From positions 186,001 through 250,000 of the forward strand of contig NZ_JAPWGY010000004.1 of NCBI RefSeq assembly GCF_027214005.1: a stretch of DNA of 64,000 nucleotides, written 5' to 3'. Numbering within the stretch: the stretch's first letter is position 1; the number at the start of each line of letters is the position of its first letter. The notes beneath the pieces were generated by a model. That model searched no databases and had not been told where the DNA came from. It worked only from the letters and a program-made list of their open reading frames with translations. Positions 1 through 10,997 of this stretch are shown here, in pieces. The position numbers and the translations under genes were made by a program. Source of the stretch: Kiloniella laminariae (GTDB lineage: Bacteria > Pseudomonadota > Alphaproteobacteria > Kiloniellales > Kiloniellaceae).

Positions 1-822
1 CACCATACTGACAATCCCTAACCAGAAAGGCCACGGCAGAGCGAGTAACCAGCCTGAGAGAGCAAAACAAAGGCTGCAGATGCTGTAAAAAAGTATCAGC
101 CAGTTCCTGGTTTTATGACCAAGCCTGAGCGCAGTCGATTTGACACCAACCAGAGCGTCGTCCTCTTTATCCTGGTGGGCATAAATGGTGTCATACCCGA
201 GAGTCCAGGCCAGGCCGCCGATGTAGAGAAGCAGAGGCGCAAGTGAGAGATCCCCGCGGACAGCCGCCCAGCCGACCAAAGCCCCCCAGTTGAAGGTGAG
301 GCCCAGCCAGGCCTGGGGCCAATAGGTAATCCGTTTCATAAAAGGGTAGAAAACGACGAGGAGAAGGGACGCGGTAGCAAGGAGGATTGTAAAGTTGTTG
401 AACTGTAAAATAACCAGAAATCCGAGAAGCAGCTGCAGAGCAAGGAAGGCAATAGCCTGACGCATGGAAAGTTCTCCGCTTGCCAGCGGACGGGTTGCTG
501 TGCGGGCAACCTTGCGATCGAAATCCCGATCAGCCATGTCATTCAGTGTGCAGCCGGCCCCCCGCATAACAATAGCGCCAACGGCGAACAGCAGGGGCAT
601 ATACCAGGGTGTGTAGGGGCTGCCGAATTGATAGCCAGGAGCTGTGGCAGCCAGGGCCAGTGACCACCAGCAGGGGAAAAGCAACAGCCAGGTGCCGATA
701 GGCCGGTCAAGGCGGGCCAATCGCAGGTAGGGTCGCATACAAGCGGGTGAAAGACGGATAATCAAATGATCATCCACGATGTCGCTTGCACTATCGTTTC
801 TTGCTGACAATGTGCTATCCAT
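1..822 (-). CDS. ubiA: 4-hydroxybenzoate polyprenyltransferase UbiA (3' end outside window)
   Basis: Integral membrane prenyltransferase that attaches the polyprenyl tail to 4-hydroxybenzoate in ubiquinone synthesis. The 274 visible codons begin at an ATG complementary to 820-822 and stay open to the window edge. The first Asp-rich motif NDMADRDFD lies at residues 94-102 and the second, DTIYAHQDKEDD, at about 211-222; these bind the Mg-diphosphate of the prenyl donor. Several hydrophobic helices are visible, and only the last one or two helices expected from the family length (about 290-315 residues) are cut off. It is transcribed away from rsmE, with about 80 bp between the two starts. The identification rests on both motifs and overall pattern. 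Confidence 0.93.
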   Translation of the reverse strand, partial: MDSTLSARNDSASDIVDDHLIIRLSPACMRPYLRLARLDRPIGTWLLLFPCWWSLALAATAPGYQFGSPYTPWYMPLLFAVGAIVMRGAGCTLNDMADRDFDRKVARTATRPLASGELSMRQAIAFLALQLLLGFLVILQFNNFTILLATASLLLVVFYPFMKRITYWPQAWLGLTFNWGALVGWAAVRGDLSLAPLLLYIGGLAWTLGYDTIYAHQDKEDDALVGVKSTALRLGHKTRNWLILFYSICSLCFALSGWLLALPWPFWLGIVSMV

Positions 823-903
823 TTGTTTCGTACATGATAAAAACACGCTGTTATCCGTGATAGATACACGGGACATTAGGCTTTGTGAAGGTGGGTTCTG
901 AAG

Positions 904-1695
904 ATGGAAAGGGTCAATACCAGACTCTATGTTGAAGACAAGCTCTTCGAAGGTGCAACCGTTGGCCTTGATTCGGCTGCGGCGCATTATCTCAGGTCGG
1001 TCCTCAGATTGGAACCGGGGGCCAGAGTCGGTTTGTTCAACGAGCGTGAAGGTGAATGGCTTGGTATTATCGATGGACTTGGCAAAGGCTGGTGTTCGCT
1101 TCGGGTTAAGGAATGCCGACGTGAAATCGAAGCCGAACGGGACATCTGGCTGGTATTCGCTCCGATAAAGCGCTCCCGTATTGATTTCCTTGCCGAGAAA
1201 GCAGGGGAGTTGGGTTGTTCGCGTATTCTGCCGGTATTTACCCGCTATACAGATGTGAAACGGGTAAATACGGAACGTCTGGCAGCACATGCCAAGGAAT
1301 CAGCCGAACAGTGCGAGAGACTGTCCGTAACCCGTGTGGACGAAGCTGTATCCCTAGAGAAGATGATTCAAAACTGGCCCGCAGATCGACGTCTGGTGGT
1401 CTGTGCCGAATTTGGCGAGGCGCGGCCCATTGCCGAGGTCTTTACCGAACTGCTGAGAGATGAACCGGATGCGGGATTAAAGCCCTGGGCTGTTTTGATC
1501 GGCCCGGAAGGCGGATTTTCAAAAGAAGAGCTTGAAGCTCTCTCTAGACTTTCTTATGTGACACCAGTTGGCCTCGGCCCCAGAGTATTACGGGCTGATA
1601 CCGCTGCTGTTGCTGCTCTGTCCTGTTGGCAGGCTATTTTAGGTGATGGGGGCATGCGCCCTCCAAAAGGAACAACGCCGGTTACGATTACCTGA
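904..1695 (+). CDS. rsmE: 16S rRNA (uracil-1498-N3)-methyltransferase RsmE
   Basis: SPOUT-class methyltransferase that modifies U1498 in the decoding region of 16S rRNA, using S-adenosylmethionine. The 263-residue length is normal. The N-terminal part is the PUA-like RNA-binding domain and the C-terminal half carries the SPOUT knot motifs, with IGPEGGFSKEE at about residues 199-209 and LGPRVLRADTA at about 225-235. The ATG at 904 follows a purine-rich GAAGGTGGG. It lies divergent to ubiA and 54 bp upstream of gshA, so rsmE and gshA may be co-transcribed. Confidence 0.95.
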   Translation: MERVNTRLYVEDKLFEGATVGLDSAAAHYLRSVLRLEPGARVGLFNEREGEWLGIIDGLGKGWCSLRVKECRREIEAERDIWLVFAPIKRSRIDFLAEKAGELGCSRILPVFTRYTDVKRVNTERLAAHAKESAEQCERLSVTRVDEAVSLEKMIQNWPADRRLVVCAEFGEARPIAEVFTELLRDEPDAGLKPWAVLIGPEGGFSKEELEALSRLSYVTPVGLGPRVLRADTAAVAALSCWQAILGDGGMRPPKGTTPVTIT

Positions 1696-1749
1696 TACCC
1701 AGCGGTATCTATAATTGTGTGATCTTTCGGCCTCAATGGAATTTGTACT

Positions 1750-3111
1750 ATGTCCGACGCTACGTCCTCTGCTGCGATAACTGAAAAATCCCAGCTTATT
1801 TCTTATTTTGAAAGCGGCAATAAGCCAAAGGATCAGTGGCGAATTGGCACTGAACACGAGAAGTTTGCCTTTTGTGACGAAAGCTTCAAGTCATTGACGT
1901 ATGATGGCACAAAATCGATCAAGGCGATCTTGGAGGGGTTGGCGGGTCGCTTTGGCTGGACGCCGGTTTACGAAGCAGGGAATATTATCGCCCTTACGGA
2001 CAATGGGGCTTCTGTCACGCTTGAGCCGGGCGGCCAGTTGGAACTGTCGGGTGCTCCTCTGGAAACCTTGCATGATACCTGTCGGGAGGTTCATTCCCAT
2101 CTGCATCAGGTTAAGGAAATCACAGAACCACTTGGAATCCATATGTTGGGTATGGGGTTCAATCCGAAATGGGGGAAAGAAGGTGTAAACTGGATGCCCA
2201 AAGGGCGGTACCGGATCATGCGGGATTACATGCCCAAAAGAGGCAAGCTGGGGGTCGACATGATGACACTGAGCTGTACGGTTCAGGTCAATCTGGATTT
2301 TTCCAGTGAAGCCGACATGATTCACAAGTTTCGGACCAGTCTGGCGTTGCAACCCCTGGCGACGGCACTTTTCGCCAATTCTCCCTTCCGTGAAGGTAAG
2401 CCAAATGGCTACCTGAGTTATCGCAGTCATCTTTGGACCGATACGGATCCGGACCGTTGCGGAATGCTGTCTTTTGTGTTCGAGGACGGTATGGGTTTTG
2501 AGCGCTATGTAGATTATATGCTGGATGTACCGATGTATTTTGTCTATCGCGATGGAAAATACATTGATGTCAGTGGCGAGTCTTTCCGGGACTTTATGCA
2601 AGGGAAACTTAAGGCTCTTCCGGGTGAATTACCCACCATCAAGGACTGGGATGATCACATTACGACAGCCTTTCCCGAAGTGCGGATGAAGAAGTTTCTT
2701 GAAATGCGCGGTGCTGACGGCGGACCATGGAAATCTCTTTGTGCCTTGCCGGCTTTCTGGGTGGGTCTGCTCTATGACCAGACTGCTTTGGATGCTGCCT
2801 GGGATCTGGTCAAGGACTGGAGTGATGAAGAGCGGCAGTTGCTCCGCTCTGAAGTGCCTGAAAAAGGTCTTTCTGCCACCATCCGTGGGGTCAGGCTTCA
2901 GGAAATCGCCCGCGAGATCGTTGGTATTGCCCGTAGCGGGCTGGAAAACAGGGGGCGGATCGACGGGCAAGGGCAGGATGAGACCCATTTCCTGAACACT
3001 CTTTCAGAAATTGCCGAAAGCGGCATTACCCCTGCAGAGGAAAAGCTTAAGGCTTTTTACACACGGTGGGGGGAAAAGGTGGATCCCGCTTTTGTTGAAT
3101 ATGCTTACTAA
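1750..3111 (+). CDS. gshA: Glutamate-cysteine ligase, plant/alphaproteobacterial type
   Basis: ATP-dependent ligase that joins glutamate and cysteine, the first step of glutathione synthesis in the cytoplasm. The 453-residue length and motifs such as GTEHEKFAF near the N-terminus, [13 protein letters not shown], and MGFNPKW are those of the GCS2 family shared by plants and alphaproteobacteria, distinct from the E. coli GshA type. It starts 54 bp after rsmE. Sequence after its stop (3112-3296) carries no gene. Confidence 0.95.
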   Translation: MSDATSSAAITEKSQLISYFESGNKPKDQWRIGTEHEKFAFCDESFKSLTYDGTKSIKAILEGLAGRFGWTPVYEAGNIIALTDNGASVTLEPGGQLELSGAPLETLHDTCREVHSHLHQVKEITEPLGIHMLGMGFNPKWGKEGVNWMPKGRYRIMRDYMPKRGKLGVDMMTLSCTVQVNLDFSSEADMIHKFRTSLALQPLATALFANSPFREGKPNGYLSYRSHLWTDTDPDRCGMLSFVFEDGMGFERYVDYMLDVPMYFVYRDGKYIDVSGESFRDFMQGKLKALPGELPTIKDWDDHITTAFPEVRMKKFLEMRGADGGPWKSLCALPAFWVGLLYDQTALDAAWDLVKDWSDEERQLLRSEVPEKGLSATIRGVRLQEIAREIVGIARSGLENRGRIDGQGQDETHFLNTLSEIAESGITPAEEKLKAFYTRWGEKVDPAFVEYAY

Positions 3112-3296
3112 TAATTAACCTGTGCTTGCATACAATAGTATGTGAAAATGCTCCTTCTATAGCTCACTACCAAAGTGGGCATGAGGGTGTGTGCTTGAAA
3201 CAGGTATAGATTTCAGGCCTTTCCGGGACAATTGACATCAATTGGTCAGTTTCCCGGGGCCGTGATATCATGCCCTGATTGTGGAGATCAGGCCTG

Positions 3297-3860
3297 ATGA
3301 AAAGAATATTTCTTATACTTTCGATTGTGGCCCTGATGGCCGTAGGTATTTGGGCGCTTTATCCATGGCTTGGCGGGGCGAGCAAAGACACTGATGGTTT
3401 GTCTGGGGGGGCTCTTGCGCCCCTTGCTTCACCCAAGGGAAAGGTTCTCTTGACCATCTCCGGAAATATTCAGGTTTATAATCAAGGGAACAAGGCGGTA
3501 TTCGATCTGGAGATGTTATCGGATATTGGCGAGAGTGTTATCGACACCAGCTTGCGAAGCCGAGAAGGTGTTTACAGCTTCTCGGGCGTAGAAGTAGGTG
3601 CTCTTCTGAAGCGTCTGGGGGCCGAGGGACGCAGCTTGAAGCTGCTGGCTCTTGATAACTATACGGTTGAGATCGAACCGGAAGACTATCTTAAATATCA
3701 CCCTGTAATTGCTTCTCGAATTAACGGCGAGGAAATCGAGATCAGGGACAAGGGGCCTCTCCGTCTGATTTTTCCCTGGGATTCCTATCCGGAGGAACTG
3801 GCTGGGGACGAGTATTACAACAAGGCCATATGGCAGTTGAATGAAGTTGTCGTCCAGTAA
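3297..3860 (+). CDS. Small membrane-anchored molybdopterin-oxidoreductase-fold protein
   Basis: A 187-residue protein with an N-terminal hydrophobic anchor or signal (MKRIFLILSIVALMAVGIWA) followed by a domain resembling the oxidoreductase molybdopterin-binding fold. The C-terminal pattern RDKGPLRLIFPWDSYPE and the preceding LDNYTVEIEPEDY stretch are typical of the small stand-alone members. There is no cysteine anywhere in the protein, so the thiolate that ligates Mo in sulfite oxidase/YedY enzymes is absent; a Mo-enzyme role is therefore unlikely. The ATG at 3297 is preferred over an upstream TTG at 3279 because a GGAG lies at 3282-3285 and the hydrophobic segment starts directly after it. 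Function unknown; a rho-independent terminator follows immediately. Confidence 0.7.
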   Translation: MKRIFLILSIVALMAVGIWALYPWLGGASKDTDGLSGGALAPLASPKGKVLLTISGNIQVYNQGNKAVFDLEMLSDIGESVIDTSLRSREGVYSFSGVEVGALLKRLGAEGRSLKLLALDNYTVEIEPEDYLKYHPVIASRINGEEIEIRDKGPLRLIFPWDSYPEELAGDEYYNKAIWQLNEVVVQ

Positions 3861-3868
3861 CCTGTAGG

Positions 3869-3898
3869 AAAGCCCCGGATTAAGTCCCGGGGCTTTTC
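3869..3898 (+). terminator. Rho-independent terminator
   Basis: A 9-bp perfect stem AAGCCCCGG/CCGGGGCTT with an 8-nt loop runs into TTTT, just after the stop at 3860. It ends the small molybdopterin-fold gene and separates it from the convergent tldD. Confidence 0.85.
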
Positions 3899-3977
3899 TG
3901 GGGAGGATGGAAAGTGATGTTCTGGAATTTCTCCCGCTTGTCAGATCATTGATTTTTCTTGGTCAATTTTCTGACAG

Positions 3978-5408
3978 CTAGGCTGTTCCGCCGACAGTAA
4001 TCCCGTTGATCAACAGGCTTGGCTGGCCAACACCGACGGGGACGCCCTGGCCATTTTTACCACAGGTCCCGACGCCTTCATCCATTTCCATGTCGTTGCC
4101 GATCATGGAAATTTTCTGCATGACGTCTGGGCCGTTGCCGATCAGGGTGGCTCCCTTGACCGCCTGACCAATGATACCGTCTCTGACCTGATAGGCCTCG
4201 GTACAGGAAAAGACAAACTTCCCTGATGTAATATCAACCTGTCCACCGCCAAAGTTGACTGCATAGATACCGTTTTTGACAGCTTTCAGCATTTCGGCGG
4301 GGTCATGGGCACCATTATACATCACGGTATTGGTCATGCGGGGCATAGGAAGGTGGGCATAGCTTTGACGTCGGCCATTTCCGGTCGGGTTTTGTCCCAT
4401 CAGCCGGGCATTCTGCCGATCCTGCATATAACCAACCAGAATGCCGTCTTCAATCAGCGGGGTGCATTGCGACGGTGTCCCTTCATCGTCAACGGAAATG
4501 GAGCCCCGCCGGTCAACAAGAGTTCCATCATCAACGACAGTCACACCCGGTGAGGCGACCCGCTCACCAATACGGTCACTGAAAGTAGAGGTTTTCTTCC
4601 GGTTGAAATCTCCTTCAAGGCCATGGCCAACGGCTTCATGAAGCAGGATACCGGGCCAGCCGGGGCCGAGGATGACCTGCATCTCGCCAGCTGGTGCCGG
4701 GATGGCGTTGAGGTTAACAAGAGCTCTGCGGATTGCTTCATCAGTACCATTCTGCCAGTAAGATGGATCAAGCAGGCTGTCATAGACGAAACGTCCCCCT
4801 CCGCCGTAAGAACCACTTTCCATCTTGTCCCCATCAGCCACGGTAACAGAAATATTGAGGCGGACCAGAGGGCGTATATCAGCCACACGGTGACCTTCAG
4901 AGCGAAGAATTTGTACGGCCTGCCATTCGCCAGAAAGCGAGGCACTCACCTGAATAACACGCGGGTCCTTGGATCTGGCGTAAGAATCAATATCGCTGAG
5001 CAACTTGATTTTGGTTTCAAAGGCTGTCGAGGACAGGGGATTGTCGTCCGTATAAAGCGCCCGGTTCGTTCCAAGTGGAGAAAGGGCCATCGTGCCTTCG
5101 TGTCCGGCATGCACAGCCTGAACCGTATTTACGGCTCGGATGATTGCTGCCTCACTCAGATCGCTGGCGTGGGCATATCCCGCACTTTCACCGGAAATAG
5201 CGCGTAGGCCGAAACCTTGTGTCGTATCAAAACTGGCATTTTTCAGCCTGCCATCATCAAAAACCATACCTTCAGACTGGCGATATTCCAGATAGAGCTC
5301 TCCGTCGTCGGCTCCTTTGAGTGCACCGTTGATGATACCTTCCAGCCGTTTCTGGTCGAGGTCCGTCCGGTTGAAAAAAAGATCGTCGGTGGTGGCGAGA
5401 TAACTCAT
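3978..5408 (-). CDS. tldD: Metalloprotease TldD
   Basis: Zinc metalloprotease of the TldD/TldE (PmbA) family, which acts on small peptide substrates and toxins such as CcdA and microcin B17 precursors. The metal site HEAVGH is at about residues 257-262 in the context LLHEAVGHGLEGDFNRKKTS, and the C-terminal glycine-rich region with MIGNDMEMDEGVGTCGKNGQ is characteristic. Length 476 residues is normal. The ATG at 5408 is favoured over two TTG codons just upstream. It is convergent with the preceding gene and divergent from the DUF3422 gene. The partner TldE is not in this window. Confidence 0.94.
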   Translation of the reverse strand: MSYLATTDDLFFNRTDLDQKRLEGIINGALKGADDGELYLEYRQSEGMVFDDGRLKNASFDTTQGFGLRAISGESAGYAHASDLSEAAIIRAVNTVQAVHAGHEGTMALSPLGTNRALYTDDNPLSSTAFETKIKLLSDIDSYARSKDPRVIQVSASLSGEWQAVQILRSEGHRVADIRPLVRLNISVTVADGDKMESGSYGGGGRFVYDSLLDPSYWQNGTDEAIRRALVNLNAIPAPAGEMQVILGPGWPGILLHEAVGHGLEGDFNRKKTSTFSDRIGERVASPGVTVVDDGTLVDRRGSISVDDEGTPSQCTPLIEDGILVGYMQDRQNARLMGQNPTGNGRRQSYAHLPMPRMTNTVMYNGAHDPAEMLKAVKNGIYAVNFGGGQVDITSGKFVFSCTEAYQVRDGIIGQAVKGATLIGNGPDVMQKISMIGNDMEMDEGVGTCGKNGQGVPVGVGQPSLLINGITVGGTA

Positions 5409-5638
5409 CAACAAATTCCCAAAACAAGATCACAAAAAATAATACTCTCCATAATATAAGGGTAGTGGGGCCTCAGGCCAATGATCTTGGCTTCCCTATC
5501 TGTGAAAATGTTGCAACACTGCGCCAACTGTAACTGGGGAACAGCTTCAGCATTGATCAAAAGCGGTGAGTAAACCGCTGAAAAGGTCGGCAGCGATCAG
5601 GGATCGACCGGCCAAGGGTAATAAGAGAAGGAAGTTAG

Positions 5639-6982
5639 ATGCTGCGCGACCACCCGCTCAGAGTAGAGCTCTGTAATGAACTGCATGCCCGCCCTTTTAC
5701 GCAGTTGTCCGGGCCGGAAACCATTACCCACATCGGTATTGTTACTGGTGAAGGCAAGGCAGAGGAAGAACGAAGGCATGTTGGTCAGTTGTGTAGCCGT
5801 TACAATGTTGTACCTCCGCTGCCAGGAACCAAGCATTTTATGGCAGATTTCGGGCGATTTTTTCTGGTTTGGGAACGCCATACAGAGTTTTCGACCTATA
5901 CTTTTTTTCGAAATCGTCGGGATCCGCAAAGGAAGCTGTCAGATATAGATCCCGTTCATATCGATCAGGCGGGAGAGCAGCCTTACGTTCCTTTTTCCAG
6001 AACGGCCATCGCCCAGGTGCCGGGGGACTGGCTTGAAGGGCTTTCGGGAGATCGGCTAGTTGGCGTTCATCTTGAGCTTGAGGGACCGGATGCGCAAGAA
6101 CGGACAATGCAGGAGCAAGTGGCATTTTTCCCGTCAGGTAATCTGGCTGCAAGCACGTTGCGGGCTGGCTTGGCTGCTGTCTGGATGGACTTCAGTATTA
6201 ACGAAGATGGGTATGGCCGGATTCTGCTAAAGGATTATGGGCTGAAGCCCAGGCAAATCGGCCGGGCGGTACAGCGTTTATTGGAGATCGAAACCTATCG
6301 TATGATGGCGTTGTTGTCTTTGCCCCTGGCGCAAAGTTATGGTGCCCGTCTGGCCAAAGCGGGGAGAAAGCTGACCGATATAACTTCGCGGATGACGGGG
6401 ACGCGTGCAGTGACGAGTGAAAAGATCTTGTTGCGAGAGTTGACGGAGCTTTCTGCCGAAATTGAACAGGCCGCCGCGGAAACCAATTATCGTTTCAGTG
6501 CCTCTAAAGCCTACCATGAGCTTGTCAAGCAACGTACCCGCAAGCTTAGAGAAGGTAATATGGACGGGTTCCAGCGGATCGAAAGTTTTCTCGATAGGCG
6601 ACTGACCCCGGCAATGCGGACCTGTGAGGCGACCGCACTTCGCCTTGATACGCTCTCAAAAAGGGTCGCCAGGGCTGGGCAGTTGCTCCGTACAAGAGTG
6701 GATATCCAGCTTGAAGAGCAGAATTCAGCGCTGCTCAAGTCAATGGATCGACGGGCAAGCCTGCAGTTGAGGCTTCAGGAAACCGTCGAGGGTTTATCTG
6801 TCGCTGCCATCAGTTATTACGTTGTCAGCCTGATTTACTATCTGGCAAAGGGGGCGAATGATCTTGGATTCGATATAAAAGCTTCTCTGGTCGCAGCTCT
6901 TTCTATCCCCCTTGTCGTCATCGGTCTGTGGCTTGGCGTTCGACGTGTTCGTCGTATGGTGACGCGGAACCAAAGTGAATAA
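5639..6982 (+). CDS. DUF3422 family membrane protein
   Basis: A 447-residue protein of the DUF3422 family, common in alpha- and betaproteobacteria and without an assigned role. The N-terminus (DHPLRVELCNELHARPF) is the family signature. The middle (about residues 240-370) is helical and charged, likely coiled coil, and the C-terminus holds two hydrophobic segments (about 385-402 and 412-432) separated by a short loop, followed by a basic tail. The predicted topology is a large cytoplasmic domain anchored by a C-terminal hairpin. AAGGAAG lies just before the ATG at 5639. It stands alone between tldD and the oxidase cluster. Confidence 0.88.
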   Translation: MLRDHPLRVELCNELHARPFTQLSGPETITHIGIVTGEGKAEEERRHVGQLCSRYNVVPPLPGTKHFMADFGRFFLVWERHTEFSTYTFFRNRRDPQRKLSDIDPVHIDQAGEQPYVPFSRTAIAQVPGDWLEGLSGDRLVGVHLELEGPDAQERTMQEQVAFFPSGNLAASTLRAGLAAVWMDFSINEDGYGRILLKDYGLKPRQIGRAVQRLLEIETYRMMALLSLPLAQSYGARLAKAGRKLTDITSRMTGTRAVTSEKILLRELTELSAEIEQAAAETNYRFSASKAYHELVKQRTRKLREGNMDGFQRIESFLDRRLTPAMRTCEATALRLDTLSKRVARAGQLLRTRVDIQLEEQNSALLKSMDRRASLQLRLQETVEGLSVAAISYYVVSLIYYLAKGANDLGFDIKASLVAALSIPLVVIGLWLGVRRVRRMVTRNQSE

Positions 6983-7308
6983 ACATGCTTTGTTTTTGAT
7001 TTTGCTTATTTTTTATGAGCTGCGGCATAAAGTCGCAGAATGTTAGCGTTGTGCAACAAAAGCTGTATAATCCATGGCCAAGTAAATTCGTGATGCAATA
7101 AACCATTCAATATACGAACTTCTTAAGCGACTGGGGCTTGTACTCGCTGCTTTCAATAGGGTAGGTTGCGCCAGAATAACAGTTTTATTGAGTCCGGCCT
7201 GAATTCACAAATTTACCCATTGTGGATATTAGTCCTGGAATCGGGATAAAGACTTTGATCTTGATCAACTCAAGGCAAAGTCGGCAAAAAAAACAGGATG
7301 TTGAGTAC
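6983..7308. other. Intergenic region upstream of coxB
   Basis: About 326 bp between the DUF3422 gene and coxB. It is AT-rich near the left end. I see no convincing gene; a GTG at 7222 is in frame with coxB but would put 29 polar residues before the signal peptide, so I treat it as non-coding. It presumably holds the coxB promoter, which I cannot place. Confidence 0.5.
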
Positions 7309-8142
7309 ATGACGTTTCTGAAACGGATTGCCCATCTTCTCGGTGCAGCTGCGCTGATGGGGGGAATGGCTACAGTAGCACACGCTGCTCAGCCAACAGA
7401 ATGGTCACTTGGTTTGCAGGAAGCTGCGACACCGGTGATGGAACAGATCGCAGAGTTCCATACCCTGCTGATGTATATTATCACAGGTGTGACACTCCTG
7501 GTTTTGTTCCTGTTGCTTTATGTAATGTTCCGATTTTCTGAAAAGCGGAATCCTAATCCTTCCACCACCAGCCACAATACCCTGATCGAGATTATCTGGA
7601 CGGCGGTGCCTGTGATTATTCTGGTGATTATTGCCATTCCGTCATTCAAGCTGCTTTATGCTGCAGATCGTAACCCTGATACCGAAATGACCATTAAAGC
7701 CATTGGGAAGCAGTGGTACTGGTCATACGAATATCAGGATCATGGCGATTTCACTTTTGACGCCTATATGAAGGCAGAAGACGAACTGGAACCCGGTGAA
7801 CCACGGCTGCTGGCAACGGATAATGCTGTTGTCGTCCCAGTTGACACGAAAATCCGTCTTCTGGTTGCTGGTGAGGACGTGATCCACAGCTTTGCAATGC
7901 CTGCTTTTGGTCTGAAACTCGATGCTGTTCCAGGACGGATCAATGAAACCTGGTTCGAAGCGACGAAGACCGGGACTTTCTATGGTCAGTGCTCTGAAAT
8001 CTGTGGAACAGGCCATTCCTATATGCCGATCATGATCAAAGTTGTTTCCAAGGAAGAATTCAACGTTTGGGTTGAAGCTGCCAAAGAAGAATTTGCTGCG
8101 ATCAAGAGCGATCATTCCATTCAATTGGCTCAGCTAGACTGA
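7309..8142 (+). CDS. coxB: Cytochrome c oxidase subunit II
   Basis: Membrane subunit of the aa3-type cytochrome c oxidase that takes electrons from cytochrome c through its periplasmic CuA centre. The product of 277 residues starts with a cleavable signal peptide ending in HAAQPTEW, followed by two transmembrane helices and a cupredoxin domain. CuA ligands are visible in CSEICGTGHSYMPI, with the upstream His in HSFAMPAFGL and the aromatic stretch KQWYWSYEY. The ATG at 7309 is chosen because the signal peptide begins there and AGGATG lies upstream. It is the first gene of the oxidase cluster. Confidence 0.96.
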   Translation: MTFLKRIAHLLGAAALMGGMATVAHAAQPTEWSLGLQEAATPVMEQIAEFHTLLMYIITGVTLLVLFLLLYVMFRFSEKRNPNPSTTSHNTLIEIIWTAVPVIILVIIAIPSFKLLYAADRNPDTEMTIKAIGKQWYWSYEYQDHGDFTFDAYMKAEDELEPGEPRLLATDNAVVVPVDTKIRLLVAGEDVIHSFAMPAFGLKLDAVPGRINETWFEATKTGTFYGQCSEICGTGHSYMPIMIKVVSKEEFNVWVEAAKEEFAAIKSDHSIQLAQLD

Positions 8143-8197
8143 GACATTGTGTCAGATTTCATCGCGCCAAGAAGAAGCGCTGAAGAAAACGAAGTGA

Positions 8198-9814
<1,617 letters not shown>

Positions 9815-9829
9815 CAGCCCGTATGTTAA

Positions 9830-9855
9830 CCGGCCACTGCTGTAGCAGTGGCCGG
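9830..9855 (+). other. Intercistronic hairpin between coxA and ctaB
   Basis: A perfect inverted repeat with arms CCGGCCACTGCT and AGCAGTGGCCGG separated by only two bases, 15 nt after the coxA stop. No T-run follows, so it is not a classic terminator; a 3' mRNA-stabilising hairpin that uncouples coxA abundance from ctaB is more likely. Confidence 0.65.
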
Positions 9856-9877
9856 GTACGATCAGGAGTTTTAATTC

Positions 9878-10816
9878 GTGTCAGATACATCCATGGACAA
9901 TATTATCGGGACGGCAGAAACGACCTCTTACGGGAGTGTCGCACAGGTTGCTGATTTCTGGGCTCTTCTTAAGCCGGGAGTTATGTATCTTGTCGTGTTT
10001 ACCGGGTTTTCCGGCTTGATGATTGCCCCTGGCACAATTCATCCCTTCCTCGGGTGTGTTGCCCTGTTATGCATTGCCATTGCCTCGGGTGGGGCAGGGG
10101 CAATCAACATGTGGTATGACCGCGATATCGACGCGATCATGACACGGACGAAAAAACGTCCCATTCCTGCCGGGCGTATGGCCCCGGACGTTGCCCTGAG
10201 CTTTGGAGTGATCCTCAGTATCTTCTCTGTGATGCTGATGGGGCTTGCTGTGAACTGGACAGCAGCAATTCTTCTGGCTTTGGCCAACGGTTTTTATGTT
10301 TTTGTCTACACCATGTTCCTCAAACGCAGGACCCCCCAGAATATTGTTATTGGTGGTGCAGCCGGCGCTTTCCCGCCAATGGTTGGCTGGGCAGCTGTGA
10401 CCGGCACGGTGAGCATTGAATCAATCGTTCTTTTTCTGATTATCTTTATGTGGACGCCTCCGCATTTCTGGGCTTTGGCGCTTTACAAGGATGGCGACTA
10501 CGCCGCCGCGAAAATCCCGATGCTGCCTGTGGTCGCCGGGCGTAAAAATACCAAGTGGCAGATGCTGGTCTATACGTTGATTCTATTGCCACTGGTTCTG
10601 GCACCGGTTTATTTCGGTGTTGCGGGAATGCTTTATGGTGGTGTGGCTTTGGCTGCCAGCCTGTATTTCCTCTACCTCAACATTTGTGTCCTGCGTTCCG
10701 AGGAAGACAAAGTTGCAAAGAAAATGTTTTTCTTTTCAATCCTCTATCTCTTCTTGCTCTTTGCCATGCTGATTATTGATCGGGCACCGGGCATTATGAA
10801 CCTGATTGGAGGATGA
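9878..10816 (+). CDS. ctaB: Protohaem IX farnesyltransferase (haem O synthase)
   Basis: UbiA-superfamily membrane enzyme that adds a farnesyl group to haem b, giving haem O for the oxidase. The 312-residue protein has the prenyl-diphosphate-binding motif NMWYDRDIDAIMTRTKKRP and the typical MWTPPHFWALAL segment. The start is the GTG at 9878 preceded by AGGAG at 9864-9868; an in-frame ATG lies a few codons further in. Its stop overlaps the next start by four bases, which implies translational coupling to the small CoxF-like gene. Confidence 0.95.
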   Translation: MSDTSMDNIIGTAETTSYGSVAQVADFWALLKPGVMYLVVFTGFSGLMIAPGTIHPFLGCVALLCIAIASGGAGAINMWYDRDIDAIMTRTKKRPIPAGRMAPDVALSFGVILSIFSVMLMGLAVNWTAAILLALANGFYVFVYTMFLKRRTPQNIVIGGAAGAFPPMVGWAAVTGTVSIESIVLFLIIFMWTPPHFWALALYKDGDYAAAKIPMLPVVAGRKNTKWQMLVYTLILLPLVLAPVYFGVAGMLYGGVALAASLYFLYLNICVLRSEEDKVAKKMFFFSILYLFLLFAMLIIDRAPGIMNLIGG

Positions 10817-10995
10817 CCCTAATGGATACAAATGAAATGAATCAAAAAGTTTCCCATGATGAAGGGGCAACCGTTACGATGACCGAAGAAGCACGCCGAT
10901 TGCAGAAGCGCCGGAACTGGGCGATCCTTGGTGTTCTTGTCGCCTTTATTGTCCTGTTTTATGTGATTACAATCGTCAAGATGGGGCTGAACTGA
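10813..10995 (+). CDS. Small CoxF-like membrane protein of the oxidase cluster
   Basis: A 60-residue protein with a polar N-terminus (MTEEARRLQKRRNW) and a single transmembrane helix (about residues 37-56, AILGVLVAFIVLFYVITIV). Short proteins of this kind sit between ctaB and ctaG in many alphaproteobacteria and are annotated CoxF or hypothetical; their function is not established, though position suggests a role in oxidase assembly. The start overlaps the ctaB stop, and ctaG follows after two bases. An alternative ATG lies at codon 4. Confidence 0.8.
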   Translation: MTLMDTNEMNQKVSHDEGATVTMTEEARRLQKRRNWAILGVLVAFIVLFYVITIVKMGLN

Positions 10996-10997
10996 AA

